From: Turnera subulata
Lineage: Eukaryota; Streptophyta; Magnoliopsida; Malpighiales; Passifloraceae
NCBI GenBank assembly: GCA_028386065.3
Contig: JAKUCV010004428.1
Location: 1-64,000, forward strand
Reading direction: 5' to 3'
DNA length: 64,000 bases
The notes below the pieces were generated by a model. It had not been told where the DNA came from. It did not search any database and was given only the letters and a program-made list of their open reading frames with translations. Shown piece by piece: positions 1-11,159 of the stretch (position 1 is the first letter of the stretch; each line of letters begins with the position of its first letter). The position numbers were made by a program, and so were the translations under genes.

Positions 1-372
1 GTTGGATACCTTGACGATCTCAGGTCGGAGGACAATCACATCTATAAGAAAACGCTATCGACATACATAAAACGTTCCATGTAGCGTTCTTATGTGGGTC
101 GGTCCGGTCAACAAGATCCCCATCTTGTACCCGTATGTAGAATTCGTAAGTCATACAATCCTCAACATACGCTAGTCTTATTTTATTATTACAACCCAAT
201 CATAATAATAAACGACTAGGGACTTTTAAGAATATACATATCAAATACATATACACTAGGGTTATATATATGTGCAAGCGATTATCTCATAATCATATAT
301 ATAGGTATGACCTCAAAAATGTATACATGAATACAATCATCCATAGATTGGCTTTTGGGCATATTACTAACA
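1..372 (-). mobile_element. Partial LTR of an Angela-like Ty1/Copia element
   Basis: Read on the minus strand, the segment begins at 372 with TGTTAGTAATATGCCC and runs off the left edge. That start, followed by a Y-rich AT stretch and a block near 30-100 resembling the ACC-TGAGATC-GTC part of Angela-lineage LTRs, is what I recognise. At 373 the Gypsy LTR homology resumes (CCCACGACCGG, matching 5911 onward). The simplest reading is a Copia insertion inside the G1 5' LTR, with CCCAC as the likely target duplication. The other end is outside the window, so this cannot be confirmed. No coding sequence is seen here. Confidence 0.5.
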
Positions 373-2478
373 CCCACGACCGGCAACAACCAAGTCGCCA
401 TCTCACGCCTCCTATCGCACCGCCACCTGCAGCCACTTGCACCCGACGCACCGCTCGCCTCCTCGCCCTGCCTCGCCGATCATTTCGCTGCCGCCTGTAG
501 GTCAAGAGGTGAGCATGGGTTGATGACGACCCGGATGGTTTAGAGTCGGGTTGACCCGGTTGCAGTGGATGTGGCCTGGTTTCTTCTGGGTTAGAGTCTG
601 ATGGGCTAGAGGTTTGGGCGTTGGGCTGTGTTGACCTGGGCCTGCTGCTTGGGTCTGCCTGGGCTATAGCATGGCCTTGGTTGGACTTGTGCAGTGGGTT
701 ATATTTTGCCCAGTCCGGAAATTTAAAATAATAATAATAAAAATAATAATAAATAATAAATATAATCTGAATATATATATATATATATAAATTTTATATT
801 TTTTGGAAAAAAAATATAGTATGTGGTTATATTTTGTAAAAATAAATAAAGTAATTACCATGTTATATTATTTTCAAGAAACTAAGGTAATTAAAATATT
901 AATTATATCCTTTGCAAAATTACTATATAGTAATTATTTTAGAAAAGAATACATATGCCATAAAATATTTTGGGAGTATAAGCATACGTTATATTTTCAG
1001 GAAAATTATCTTATAGTAATTAAAGTTTTGGAAAAATATAATTATTTTAAGTAAATAATTTTCAAAATGTATATATTCTTAGAAAAATTATTTTATGATA
1101 ATTATATTTTTGGGAACGATAAATATCTTCATAAAAATATTTTGGAAAGAGTTTTAATTAAAGTATTAAACACCCAAGGTAACAACCAAGACGTATAACC
1201 GAGGGGGATGATGTTTAATTTACAGTTTCTAGCATGTCATGGCATACCGATTATATGCATCTTATGTGTGCATTTGTTATTTGTTATATAGGAGCTGGTA
1301 TCGAGAAGTATTCCGAGGAACTGGCTTTGGAACCAGTGAGGATAAGTAAATATTTATATACTGCCCGTGATATCAAGTTGCTGTTTGTTTACTATGTGTG
1401 ATATTTGTTGGTATGATACCTTGTGGTTGTGAATGGTTGTTGTGATAAGTATTGATTGTTGTTGATGTTGATGATGTTAGTGATGATAAATTTACCGTTG
1501 TTGTTGTCTGTGAGATTGACATCATTTGAGTACCGGAACATTATTATGTGGAATCTGATGGTTAAGTGGTATTGAATATTATCCGGACGAGCGGAGAGGC
1601 TGCGAGCCTGCTCGGGATAATGGGTTGATGGTTGGTTAACAATATTGTGGTATCAAGACTAAAATAATAATATTAATAAAATGGAAACACTTAGACTTCT
1701 TGTAAGTCACAGTTAAATGTTGGCACAGCCAGATGGTAGTCTTTTATTTTATGGTGCTGGGGGAGAGTGTGCTTAGGCTCTGCTCCCTGTCTGTACCAAT
1801 TATTATTTAGGCACTGGGGAGAGTGTGCTTGGATTCTGCTCCCTGTCTGTGCCAGTTATACGTGGAGGTACCAGGGCGGGGTCCACGGGGCTAGCTAGCT
1901 AGACTACCTGGCGATTGCAACCATTTAACTTGTGATAGGGGCCCTGATAATAAAATTGGAATAGCGTGTCTAGAATCATAAGTGTGTATTTAAGGTTCGT
2001 GAGAACCTTAGTTAATTGTTGGTGATGTGACTTGGAATTTACGGTTGCTTGTATATGTATATTTGCTTATGGGTTTTACCCGGTGAGCACTTCGGACTCA
2101 CCCCTCACCTGTGGGCTTTCATCCCGTAGGTTGAGTTGTTTGTGGTTCAGGTATGGTGCATTCCAGACATGCTGCGGCGTTATCCCTCGAACAGGACTCG
2201 GATCCATTAGTTGCATCGGATTTTGCATATGTTGGTATTGAAATTATAAATGCTTCCGCTGTGCTATAATTTGGGTTCCAGGGTTCGGGTGATATGTTTT
2301 GATGTTGAGCCGAAGGACCAGAATTCAGATGTTTATTTTGATTACATTGGGCCGTTGGGCCAGTTTCTCTGTTATATTCATTGATATTATCTCTGGGCCG
2401 TGTCTCGTGTTGTATATACTGTTGTACAGTTCCGGCACGTGTTTACTGAGGCTGGTAAATACGGGTCGGGGCGTTTCA
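373..2478 (+). repeat. 5' LTR of Gypsy element G1 (left part outside or displaced)
   Basis: Collinear with 5911-8049 with few differences, including a roughly 30-bp deletion near 1337 relative to 6865-6900. It ends in the motif GGGTCGGGGCGTTTCA, followed by a primer-binding site. It contains a GC-rich Pro/Arg-like block at 400-500, an AT-rich middle, a duplicated GGGGAGAGTGTGCTT / CTGCTCCC hairpin unit at 1751-1856 and a double hairpin at 2082-2130. ORFs inside are spurious. Confidence 0.88.
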
Positions 2479-2725
2479 TTTTTGGTAGCGGAGCGGGCGG
2501 TAGGTCCTTGGGTGATTGTTTTGCTTATTTGTTGTGCGTAGCTCGCTCCATATGTTTATTATTTTGCATTTATGTCATTTAGTTAGTACATGATGGATCC
2601 AGTCGAGGAACGCCAGCTTGCCACAGAACATTCACATAAGAGGTAAATGATGCCATAAACATGCAGAAACATAAATATTATTATTACTAATATTAATATT
2701 ACATTATCATTATTATTTAAAATAT

Positions 2726-3409
2726 TCATCTTCTTGGTACAACATTGACCCTGAACCTATTGGGGTCATTGGTAATATTGACCCTGATGCTATCGTTCCA
2801 CGAGAACCACATGCCGCCCGTGTTGTTCTGGCCAGGAAGCTCGAACCGGTTTGCTAGAGGGAACCGAAGTGGGATAACACCGTGATCGTCTTCAGGCTGC
2901 CACTGGGTCTCCGTGAGAAGAACCATGTTGGGCTTGTACTGGTTCTTCAGGTTCCTCAGGGTACGCGAGAACTCCTGGGAACGCCTACCGATTCCTCTGC
3001 AGTTCCACACCAGTAGTCGGGCCTTTGGCCAAGTTGGGGGTAACCCAGTCACTCTGGGCATGCTTTGGGCAGTCATCGAGAGCTGGTAGTAGGTGCCTTG
3101 GTCCAGGAAATGGCAAGTGGGCTCTAGGTTGAATTCCTAAAGTCTTTCAGAAATGAAAAACATGACGGAATTGGCCTAGCCGTAGAAGGAGGTCCTCAGG
3201 GTGCTTTGGTCCTCTAGGAAGAATGTCTCTTCCATGGGAGTGACGAAGAACCTCGACGAGTAGAGTTCGTCGACGAAGACCATACGAGGCATCCTGCCGA
3301 GCTCGTTTGGTAGTTCCTCTAGACGTTCGTTGATCAGGCTGTAGGCCAGCCGGTTTCTTCTGCCTAGGGAGGCACCTTCGACGAAGAAGATGGATGATGG
3401 AGCAGGCAT
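2726..3409 (-). pseudogene. Antisense accessory gene of G1, EEP-like C-terminal half (two stops)
   Basis: One uninterrupted frame of 228 codons (including the final stop) runs antisense to the element, broken only by two TAG codons at 3178-3176 and 3139-3137. It aligns without indels to the intact 684-nt gene at 52304-52987; by eye about 75% of residues match. The N-terminal ~110 residues (motifs FVEGASLGRRNRLAYS, VFVDELYSSRFF, PMEETFFLEDQ) are not a family I recognise. From about residue 130 it resembles the start of a LINE-type endonuclease/exonuclease/phosphatase domain (LLVWNCRG with the catalytic Asn, KPNMVLLTET with the metal-binding Glu). The later catalytic Tyr, Asp-Asn and His motifs are absent, so it should not be a complete nuclease. 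One TAG replaces CAG (Gln in the other copy). The start ATG is supported by identity with the other copy and the upstream TATA box. Confidence 0.72.
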
Positions 3410-3518
3410 CGTGTTTTGGACACGTTGGTGTTTTGTTTTTCTGAGTATTGTGGTTTCTTTTGCCTTAACGTCTTGTTTGCTTTAAGATGCTTTGTGGTTT
3501 TTGCTTTCCATTGTTTTG

Positions 3519-3530
3519 CCTTTTATAGAA
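3519..3530 (-). promoter_or_regulatory. TATA box of the antisense accessory gene
   Basis: On the minus strand the sequence reads TTCTATAAAAGGC, about 110 bp upstream of the ATG at 3409. The intact relative at 52304-52987 has GGCTATAAAATGGG at a similar distance (53080-53091). Farther upstream, 3755-3800 aligns loosely with 53170-53225, so the promoter region is shared as well as the coding region. Confidence 0.6.
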
Positions 3531-3575
3531 AAATGTTTACCTGTTTTTCAAAGTATAGACCCCACCTGTTCTCCC

Positions 3576-3681
3576 AAAAAAAAAAAGAAGAGATGAAAAT
3601 AAAAAAAAAAAGAAAAAAAGGGGGTAGAAAAAAAAAGAAGGCAAAGAAAAAAAAGAAGAAAAAGAAAAAAAAAGAAAACAA
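3576..3681 (+). repeat. Homopurine (A/G) tract
   Basis: About 105 bases are almost entirely A and G. The lysine-rich plus-strand ORF and phenylalanine-rich minus-strand ORFs here are artefacts of this composition. It lies just upstream of the antisense TATA box. Confidence 0.8.
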
Positions 3682-4420
3682 AGTAAAATATTTTTCGGGG
3701 ATAGGAAAAGTAGATTCTTTTCACAAAACTCCAAACCGTTTTCATTCTTCAAGGTGTTGCTTTTTGAAAATTTTGCCGTTGCCTCATTTATTACTTCATC
3801 ACTTTATATGTTTTTCGGGCTACAAACGCAAGTGTTTTTTAGCTCACTTCTAACTCACAATTTTCTTTCACCCTGGCTATCTTGGCGTTTCTTTTTATGG
3901 TTTTTCTATATTTTCTATATCTTTTATCACATGCATCCGTGACCGCTGTGGCTAGATTGATGGGACCGTACCTCGGGTAGAGTGCATGTGCGACAAGGTT
4001 ACACCTGTTTGGACATCGTGGAGGGATACGATGTCTGGAAGACGTTTTTGGGCTTGTGGACAGGTGGATATCATTTCTTTCGAGGGACACAGGACATGCT
4101 CGTGATCATCGCCTTGCGAGTTAACGGACGTCTTTTTCACGAGGGAAATCGACGTCACCGTTAGCTGTGCATGTTACGTTTCTCGGGATCGAGGGTGTTT
4201 ACGACTGATATGAGCGCTGATCATGAAAAAAACGAGTTCTGTTTTGTTTTTAATTTCTTTATGTTGATTTTACTTGCTTTTGTTGGTTCTGTTTTTAACA
4301 TCTTTATGTTTGATTTTATTTCATTCTTATTGGTTTTCTTCTGCTTAAAAATATTTTGTTTTCCATTTAACATAAGTTTTTATGTTATAAAGAGAGAATT
4401 TTTTTATAAAGGAAAAAGCT
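3682..4420. other. Intergenic region between the two antisense genes of G1
   Basis: No convincing coding sequence is seen. The 3880-4200 part is of balanced composition and contains a GACGTCA bZIP-type site near 4152. The 4200-4420 part is T-rich. It probably combines the upstream promoter of the 2726-3409 gene and the 3' end of the 4469-4846 gene, because on the minus strand AATAAATAAA lies near 4424-4433. Confidence 0.4.
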
Positions 4421-4468
4421 TGTTTATTTATTTTCCATAATAGTTTTACAATACAGAGAGGAAGTACT

Positions 4469-4846
4469 CTATTGAGTTACATGCTTCTCAAGGTCTTTTA
4501 CAAGTTTTTGGATGTTTTTCACGTGAGGGAAGAGTTCCGCACATGCTAGTTCTATCTGCATCACCGCCGAGCTGACCTTCCTCAGTAAGACGTTCAGCTG
4601 CGATAGTGTTTGAAGTGGAGTGCTACTTTTAGCCGTTGCTTTGCCCTTACGATCATCAGCTTTCTTGTTGGCACACTTCTTTCGCTGTCTTGGGGAGACC
4701 ACCATATCTTCCTTCAGACTGATGGTGTCTGTCTTGAACCGCTTCTTGGGATGTTCTTCATCGGAGCTTGTCGGGAAAGCAGTACCACCGATATAGCTGT
4801 TATCCTCGGAGTCTGAGGTGGTTCTTGTTCTTAGTGGAGAGTCCAT
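4469..4846 (-). CDS. Second antisense gene of G1, small basic/acidic protein, function unknown
   Basis: An intact 125-codon ORF antisense to G1. The N-terminal third is Ser/Asp/Glu-rich (TSDSEDNSY, SSDEEHPKKRFK). The middle is strongly basic (RQRKKCANKKADDRKGKA), resembling a nuclear localisation signal. The C-terminal ~50 residues (from SQLNVLLRKV to the end) are hydrophobic-heptad-like and could be a coiled coil. I do not recognise a family. A TATA box lies 35 bp upstream and a minus-strand AATAAATAAA lies about 40 bp downstream, so it looks like a complete transcription unit. The implied 5' leader is very short. No second copy is seen near the other accessory gene at 52.3 kb. Confidence 0.6.
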   Translation of the reverse strand: MDSPLRTRTTSDSEDNSYIGGTAFPTSSDEEHPKKRFKTDTISLKEDMVVSPRQRKKCANKKADDRKGKATAKSSTPLQTLSQLNVLLRKVSSAVMQIELACAELFPHVKNIQKLVKDLEKHVTQ

Positions 4847-4878
4847 AGCTGAGAGTGAGTTCTCAGTTACGAGGTTTG

Positions 4879-4890
4879 GTATTTATAAGC
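4879..4890 (-). promoter_or_regulatory. TATA box of the second antisense gene
   Basis: The minus strand reads GCTTATAAATACC, about 35 bp before the ATG at 4846. The spacing places transcription start only a few bases before the ATG. Confidence 0.55.
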
Positions 4891-5030
4891 GGAGGAGATG
4901 TCGCTTAAGGGTATAAGCTGTATCTCGTGTGAGTTTGGACACTTGGCAGAGTGTGCCAGAAGCTTATCGTGGTAGGACCCACGGATAAGACGGAATTTCG
5001 CGGACGAAATTCTTTTTAAGGTGGGTAGAA

Positions 5031-8000
5031 TGTAACAGCCCGGGTAAAAATTTGGATTTTTACCGGGACTGTAAAAGTCTTTTTACAGGAATTTACCGAA
5101 TGAATTAATCTTGGGTAATTAATTCAAGGTAAATCGAGCGTTGTTTTTTAAAACCAAGGTTTTTCCCGCGCTCGTGATTTTTCCGTGGATTTTTCGGACC
5201 TCAGTTGGTATTTTTCGGGTCCCGGAATCCTCAGAAAAATCACACCGAAAAATAACTAAGGGGGTATTCAGTTATTTTCTGGTCCGGATCGGACGCGCCC
5301 CATCCATTTTTCTGTGTCATCAGCAGCCATCACAGTGTTCATTTTCTGTAAAAAGAAAGCAGGAAGAAAGGGAGAAGCAAGAGGAGAGGAAGAGAGAGAA
5401 AAAAAAGAAGAAAGAAAAAAATGAGAGAGGGAGAGAAAAAGAAAAGGAATAAAAAAAAAGAAAAAAAACTGAGAAAAATTAAGAGAAGGAGAAGAAAAAT
5501 AGGAAAAAAAAGAAAAAAAATGAAATAGAAATCGAAGAGAAAAAAGAGAAGAGAGAAAATAGAAAAAAAAGGGAGAAGGAGCCACCGCCGGCCACCATCA
5601 CATCGCCCACGCAGACGCCTTGTTCGCCGCTGCACACACCGACCGCCGCCTCCTCCATGTGCTGCAGCACCGGCATCCATCTTCGCTCTCGTCGCCAACA
5701 GAGGAGCAACCGGAGTGAGCTGCTGCAACGCCAACACGACGTCGCTGTCCCACCCTCATCGCCTCGCCGCTGTTGGACACGCCAACACGATCCACGATAG
5801 CCGCCAGCCCGCACGCGTCGCCTCATCCAGAACGCCGCCCTCGACCGCCTCCGTTCCCATGCTGCCGCAGAACCCTGCAGCTCCGCCTTCCTCTCTGCGT
5901 ACGATGACCCACGACCGGCAACAACCAAGTCGCCATCTCACGACTCCTGTCGCACCGCCACCTGCACCAGATGCTGCCACTCGCCTCCTCGCCCTGCCTC
6001 GCCGATCATTTCGCTGCCGCCTGCAGGTCAAGAGGTGAGCTTGGGTTGATGAAGACCCGGTTGGTTTAGAGTCGGGTTGACCCGGTTGCAGTGGATGTGA
6101 CCCGGTTTCTTCTGGGTTGGAGTCTGATGGGCAAGAGGTTTGGGCGTTGGGCTGTGTTGACCTGGGCCTGCTGCTTGGGTCTGCCTGGGCTGTAGCATGG
6201 CCTTGGTTGGACCTGTGCAGTGGGTTATATATGGCCCAGTCCAGAAATTAAAAAAAATAATAAAAATAAAAATAATAATAAATAATAAATATAATCTGAA
6301 TATATATATCTATAAATTTTATATTTTCTGGGAAAAATAAAAATATAGTATATGGTTATATTTTATGAAAATAAATAAAGTAATTACCATGTTATATTAT
6401 TTTCAAGAAACTAAGGTAATTAAAATATGAATTATATCCTTTGAAAAATTACTATATAGTAATTATTTTAGAAAAAAATACATATACCATAAAATATTTT
6501 GGGAGTATAAGCATACGTTATATTTTCAGGAAAATTATGTTATAGTAATTAAATTTTTAGAAAAGTGTAATTATTTTAAGTAAATAATTTTGAAAATGTA
6601 TATATTCTTAGAAAAATTATTTTATGATAATTATATTTTTGGGAACGATAAATATCTTCATAAAAATATTTTGGAAAGAGTTTTAATTAAAGTATTAAAC
6701 ACCCAAGGTAACAACCAAGACGTATAACCGAGGGGGATGATGTTTAATTTACAGTTTCTAACATGTCATGGCATACCGATTATGTGCATCTTATGTGTGC
6801 ATTTGTTATTTGTTATATAGGAGCTGGTATCGAGCAGTATTCCGAGGAACTGGCTTTGGAACCTGTTGAGATTCCATAATTGATAATCGACTAAGGTGAG
6901 GATAAGTAAATATTTATATACTGCCCGTGATATCAAGTTGCTATTTGTTTACTATGTGTGATATTTGTTGGTATGATACCTTGTGGTTGTGAATGGTTGT
7001 TGTGATAAGTATTGATTGTTGTTGATGTTGATGATGTTAGTGATGATAAATTTACCGTTGTTGTTGTTGTCTGTGAGATTGACATGATTTGAGTACCGGA
7101 ACATTATTATGTGGAATCTGATGGTTAACTGGTATTGATTATTATCCGGACGAGCGGAGAGGCTGCGAGCCTGCTCGGGATAATGAGTTGATGGTTGGTT
7201 AACAGTATTGTGGTATCAAGACAAAAATAGTAATATTAATAAAATGGAAACACTTAGACATCTAGTAAGTCACAGTTAAATGTTGGAACAACCAGATGGT
7301 AGTCTTTTATTTTATGGTGCTGGGGGAGAGTGTGCTTGGGCTCTGCTCCTTGTCTATACCAATTATTATTTAGGCGCTAGGGGAGAGTGTGCTTGGGGTC
7401 TGCTCCCTGTCTGTGCCAGTTAAACGTGGAGGTACCAGGGCAGGGTCCACGGGCTAGCTAGCTTGACTACCTGGCGACGGCCACCATTTAACTTGTGATA
7501 GGGGCCCTGATAATAAAATTAGAATAGCGTGTCTAGAATCACAAGTGTGTATTTAAGGTTCGTGAGAACCTTAGTTAATTGTTGGTGATGTGACTTGGAA
7601 TTTACGGTTGCTTGTATATGTATATTTGCTTATGGGTTTTACCCGGTGAGCACTTCGGACTCACCCCTCTTCTGCGGGCTTTCATCCCGTAGGTTGAGTT
7701 ATTTGTGGTTCAGGTATGGTGCATTCCAGACAAGCTACAGAGTTATCCCTCGGACAGGACTCGGATCCATTAGTTGCTTAGTATTTTGCATATGTTGGTA
7801 TTGAAATTATAAATGCTTCTCCTGTGCTATAATTTGGGTTCCCGGGTTCGGGTGATATGTTTTGATGTTGGGCCGAAGGACCAGATTTGAGATGTTTATT
7901 TTGATTACATTGGGCCGTTGGGCCAGTTTCTCTGTTATATTCATTGATATTTTCTTTGGGCCGTTGGGCCGTGTCTCGTGTTGTATATACTGTTGTACAG

Positions 8001-8049
8001 TTCCGGCACGTGTTTACTGAGGCTGGTAAATACGGGTCGGGGCATTTCA
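5031..8049 (+). repeat. 3' LTR of Gypsy element G1 (3019 bp)
   Basis: Begins TGTAACAGCCCGGGTAA right after AAGGTGGGTAGAA and ends GGGTCGGGGCATTTCA. The start and the preceding GACGAAATTCTTTTTAAGG are the Tekay/Del chromovirus signature also seen at 18760-18800. It contains a homopurine tract (5345-5580), a GC-rich Ala/Arg/Pro pseudo-coding block (5580-6030), an AT-rich block (6240-6720), duplicated hairpin units (7313-7423) and a double hairpin (7645-7693). ORFs within are not real genes. Confidence 0.9.
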
Positions 8050-9232
8050 CTAATGTCTTCATAGTTATTATCAACAAGAATTATGAAAAAAAATTGAAGT
8101 ACAGTGGAATAGTTAACAAAAACTACCAACAAGAATAACTACTATAAAAAAAAGGTAAGAAATAATAATATAATTTAAAAATCTCATTAATTAATAATAT
8201 AATTTAATATTTAAAATTATATAATTTAGAATATTAAAGAAATAACAAATATTATTAACAATAATCAATTTATAAATTTCTATTATAACACTAAAACTAA
8301 TTCTAAATAATGTATATTTGTTTGTCTAGATTATCAAAAAAAAACTCTTTGTTTACATTATATATAAATTCTTCTCAAGAAAATGATTAATATAAATATA
8401 TTTGTTTATATTCCCTCAACAATAGTCATGAATTATGATCGGCAATAATCGTTGAAAAACAATAAAACTATGATGAAACACTGCCGAAGATTTAGCAAAA
8501 ACTACGAACATGAATAACATCAGCGAAAAAAATTAATCCAAAAGAAAAAAAATTATAAGAACTCATGACATATATTTTCTATATTTATTATCAATAAGAA
8601 CTCTGGATAAAAACATGATTTATGAGTTCTATACTAATTAAAAAAATAATTCTAAAAAATTTGTATTTTTTTTGTTTTGAATATCAGAAAAACAAAATCA
8701 GTTTCTACATTATATATAAGTTCTATGATTGATATATAAGCCTTTATTTGAATTTTCTTAATAACTACCAAGACTTACGAAAAAGAAGAGCCGAAGAGTC
8801 CACCAAAACTATGAATAAGAATAACATCTAAAAACTACAATAATCATGGAGAAGAATAATCATAAGAATTCATGACAGATGTATTTGTAATTTATTATTA
8901 ATAAGAATTATGGAGAAAAATTCAAAAACTAGTCGAATAGTCAATGAAAACTACCAATAAGAGCGACGACTAAATTAAAAAATCAATGTCTACATTATAT
9001 ATATGTGTCTCTCAAGAAAATGATTGATATGTAAGTCTGTATATATATTTTCTGAATAGCTACTAAGCATTAAGAAGAATAATAATTACTAAAAAATAAT
9101 AAAATTATGAAAAAGAACAATTGAGGAGTCAGGAAAAACTATGAACTAGAATAATGTTTATGAAAAAAGAATAGTTATAGAGAATAATAGTCACATGATG
9201 TCACAGCATATATGATTGCTATTTATTATCAA
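8050..9232 (+). repeat. AT-rich degenerate tandem repeats
   Basis: Non-coding. Phrases such as CAAGAATTATG, ACTACCAACAAGAA, CATGACAGATGT and TTTATTATCAA recur every 200-400 bp in diverged form. The same phrases occur at 22850-24000, and in inverted orientation around 9560-9650, so this is one repeat family on both sides of the Helitron terminus at 9233. Confidence 0.55.
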
Positions 9233-9262
9233 CTAGTTTTTTTCCACGTGCGTTGCACGTGG
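9233..9262 (-). mobile_element. Helitron 3' terminus (minus strand)
   Basis: On the minus strand a perfect 8-bp stem with a 3-nt loop (CCACGTGC-AAC-GCACGTGG) is followed by a short A run and CTAGT. This is the classic plant Helitron 3' end. The element body would extend to the right on the plus strand; its 5' TC end was not located. Confidence 0.6.
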
Positions 9263-9832
9263 CATAGTATTATATTTTTTAGATCATTGAAAAAAACTTA
9301 CATATAAAATATAGACAGATAAATACGTATTATTTAGAATTAGTTTATGTATTAGAGAATGTAAATTTCTAAAATCAATTATTTTTAATAATATTTTTTT
9401 AATCATTTGATATTATAAATTATATAATTTTAATTATGAAATTATATTATTAATGAAGGAGATTATTAAATTATATTATAATTTCTTATTATTAGTGGTA
9501 TGAATTCCTATGATAATATTTTTTTTTCGTTATTATTCTATTTTGTAATTTTCGCGAACTACCTTACTCACCTCTTCTCTCTATAATTCTTGTTGATAAT
9601 AAATCACAAACACATTTGTCATGAGCTCTTGTGAATATTCATCTAGGTAAAAATTATTTTTGTTCATAATTTTTTTCTTATTTTTTAGCTGTACTTCTTC
9701 ATATATTTGTTAGCTGCTTAGAAAATATAAATAAATATATTATTTAGAATTAGTTTATGCAGTAAAATAGGAATTTATAAATATGCAATAAAATAGGAAT
9801 TTATAAATAAATAGTTGTTGAGACAATGTCTC
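9263..9832. other. AT-rich spacer, probable Helitron body
   Basis: No gene is seen. It holds reverse-oriented copies of the 8050-9232 repeat phrases (for example near 9600-9630). Confidence 0.4.
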
Positions 9833-11154
9833 TTCTTTCCAACCGGATGGTTCCAAAGTCTATGTTTCTCATGTCGAAGCGCATTTTATTTGGGTCACTG
9901 ATCCTTCCAAATGTGAACCTGAATGCAATTGTGCCAATAAGTTTTATGACTCGGATGAGGATTACACGCTTCCTGCATCAAAGCCAAGAAGACACACACA
10001 TGTCAGGAACAGTCTTTGTTAGATCAAATGGTCCATTTGAATTTCCTGACTATAGGTCCTCACCTGGAGGACCGTGGTTTACCTTTGATGACATCTCTAA
10101 AGCCAAATGGAGACATAGACTCTAAGAGTAAAATTACATGTCAATCCTTATTACGGTGTTTCGTCTTAATAAAATAAGAGTAATGTTAATTAGTAGGAGT
10201 ATTTATACTTATTTCCTTGATTATAATAAGAACTAAAAATATCATTCATTGTTATATGATAGTTTCTCGTAATAAAATAAAAGTAAAATATTAATTTATA
10301 TTTTATATTATTATTAATATAAGTATAGTTATTTTTATTTTCATCTATTGTTTGAGTTAGTTCTTTTATATATAGTACATAGAAACTACATGTCATTCAT
10401 TATTGTATGACATGTCGTTTCAATTAAATAAGAGTAAGACATTAATTTTTATTATTATTATTATCAAATAGGGTTATTTCTATTTCCTCTTTCCAACCGG
10501 ATGGTTCCAAAGTCTATGTTTCTCATGTCGAGCGACATTTTATTTGGGACACTGATCCATCCAAGCGTGAACCTGAATGCAATTGTGCCAATGAGTTTTA
10601 TGACTCGGATGAGGATTACACACTTCCTCCATCAAAGCCAAGAAGACACACACTGGATCAAATGGTCCATTTGAATTTCCTGACCATAAGTCCGCACGTG
10701 GAGGACCGTGGTTTATCTTTGATGACATCCCTAAAGTCAAATGGAGACATAGACTTCAGGAGTAAAATTACATGTCAACCATTATTATGGCGTTTCGTCT
10801 TAATAAAATAAGAGTAATGTTAATTAGTAGGAGTATTTCTACATATTTCTTTGATTATAATAAGAACTAAAAATATCATTAATTGCTATCTAATAGTTCC
10901 TCGTAATAAAACAAAAGAAAAATTGTAATCTATATTTTATATTATTATTAATATAAATATAGTTATTTTTATTTTCATCTATTGTTTGAGTTGGTTCTTT
11001 TATATATATTACATAGAAACTACATGGTATTCATTATTGTATGACATGTCGTTTCAATTAAATAAGAGTAAGATATTAATTTTTTTTAATATTATTAAAT
11101 AGGGTTATTTCTGTATTTTCGATTGTTTCGCGTTTCGCTCCGTTTGTTCTTTTA
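9833..11154 (+). repeat. Two ~665-bp tandem units with an unassigned gene fragment
   Basis: Units start near 9833 and 10494; a third follows at 21662. The first ~270 bp of each look coding. In unit 2 one frame gives FQPDGSKVYVSH, then a Cys-rich stretch CECNCANEFY, then DEDYTLPPSKPRRHT. In units 1 and 3 another frame continues as GPFEFPDHKSSPGGPWFTF, then DDIPKAKW. Unit 2 has lost about 20 bp between these two parts. The frames do not join, so it is a decayed fragment. The remaining ~390 bp are AT-rich and well conserved between units. I do not recognise the family; a gag or other TE capsid-type protein is possible but unproven. Confidence 0.6.
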
Positions 11155-11159
11155 TATAT
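11155..11159. repeat. Target-site duplication of G2 (left)
   Basis: TATAT immediately before the LTR, repeated at 21624-21628 right after the 3' LTR. Confidence 0.85.

Larger units (their letters stand above)
2479..5030 (+). mobile_element. Internal region of non-autonomous Gypsy element G1
   Basis: The region lies between two LTR copies. A primer-binding site TGGTAGCGGAGC begins at 2483. A short gag-like start (ATG at 2592, MDPVEE, like the MDPV start of G2 gag at 14134) stops after 17 codons. No protease, reverse transcriptase or integrase remains. The polypurine-tract context AAGGTGGGTAGAA is at 5018-5030. The space is instead filled by two minus-strand genes (2726-3409 and 4469-4846). 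This makes G1 a LARD-like passenger element that needs enzymes from relatives such as G2. Confidence 0.8.

Noticed and set aside
3416..3853. 145-codon plus-strand Lys-rich ORF
   Set aside because: Created by the A/G tract; the opposite strand holds the promoter of the antisense gene.
5479..5928. 149-codon minus-strand ORF ending in Phe/Ser runs
   Set aside because: Shadow of the homopurine tract plus GC-rich LTR block.
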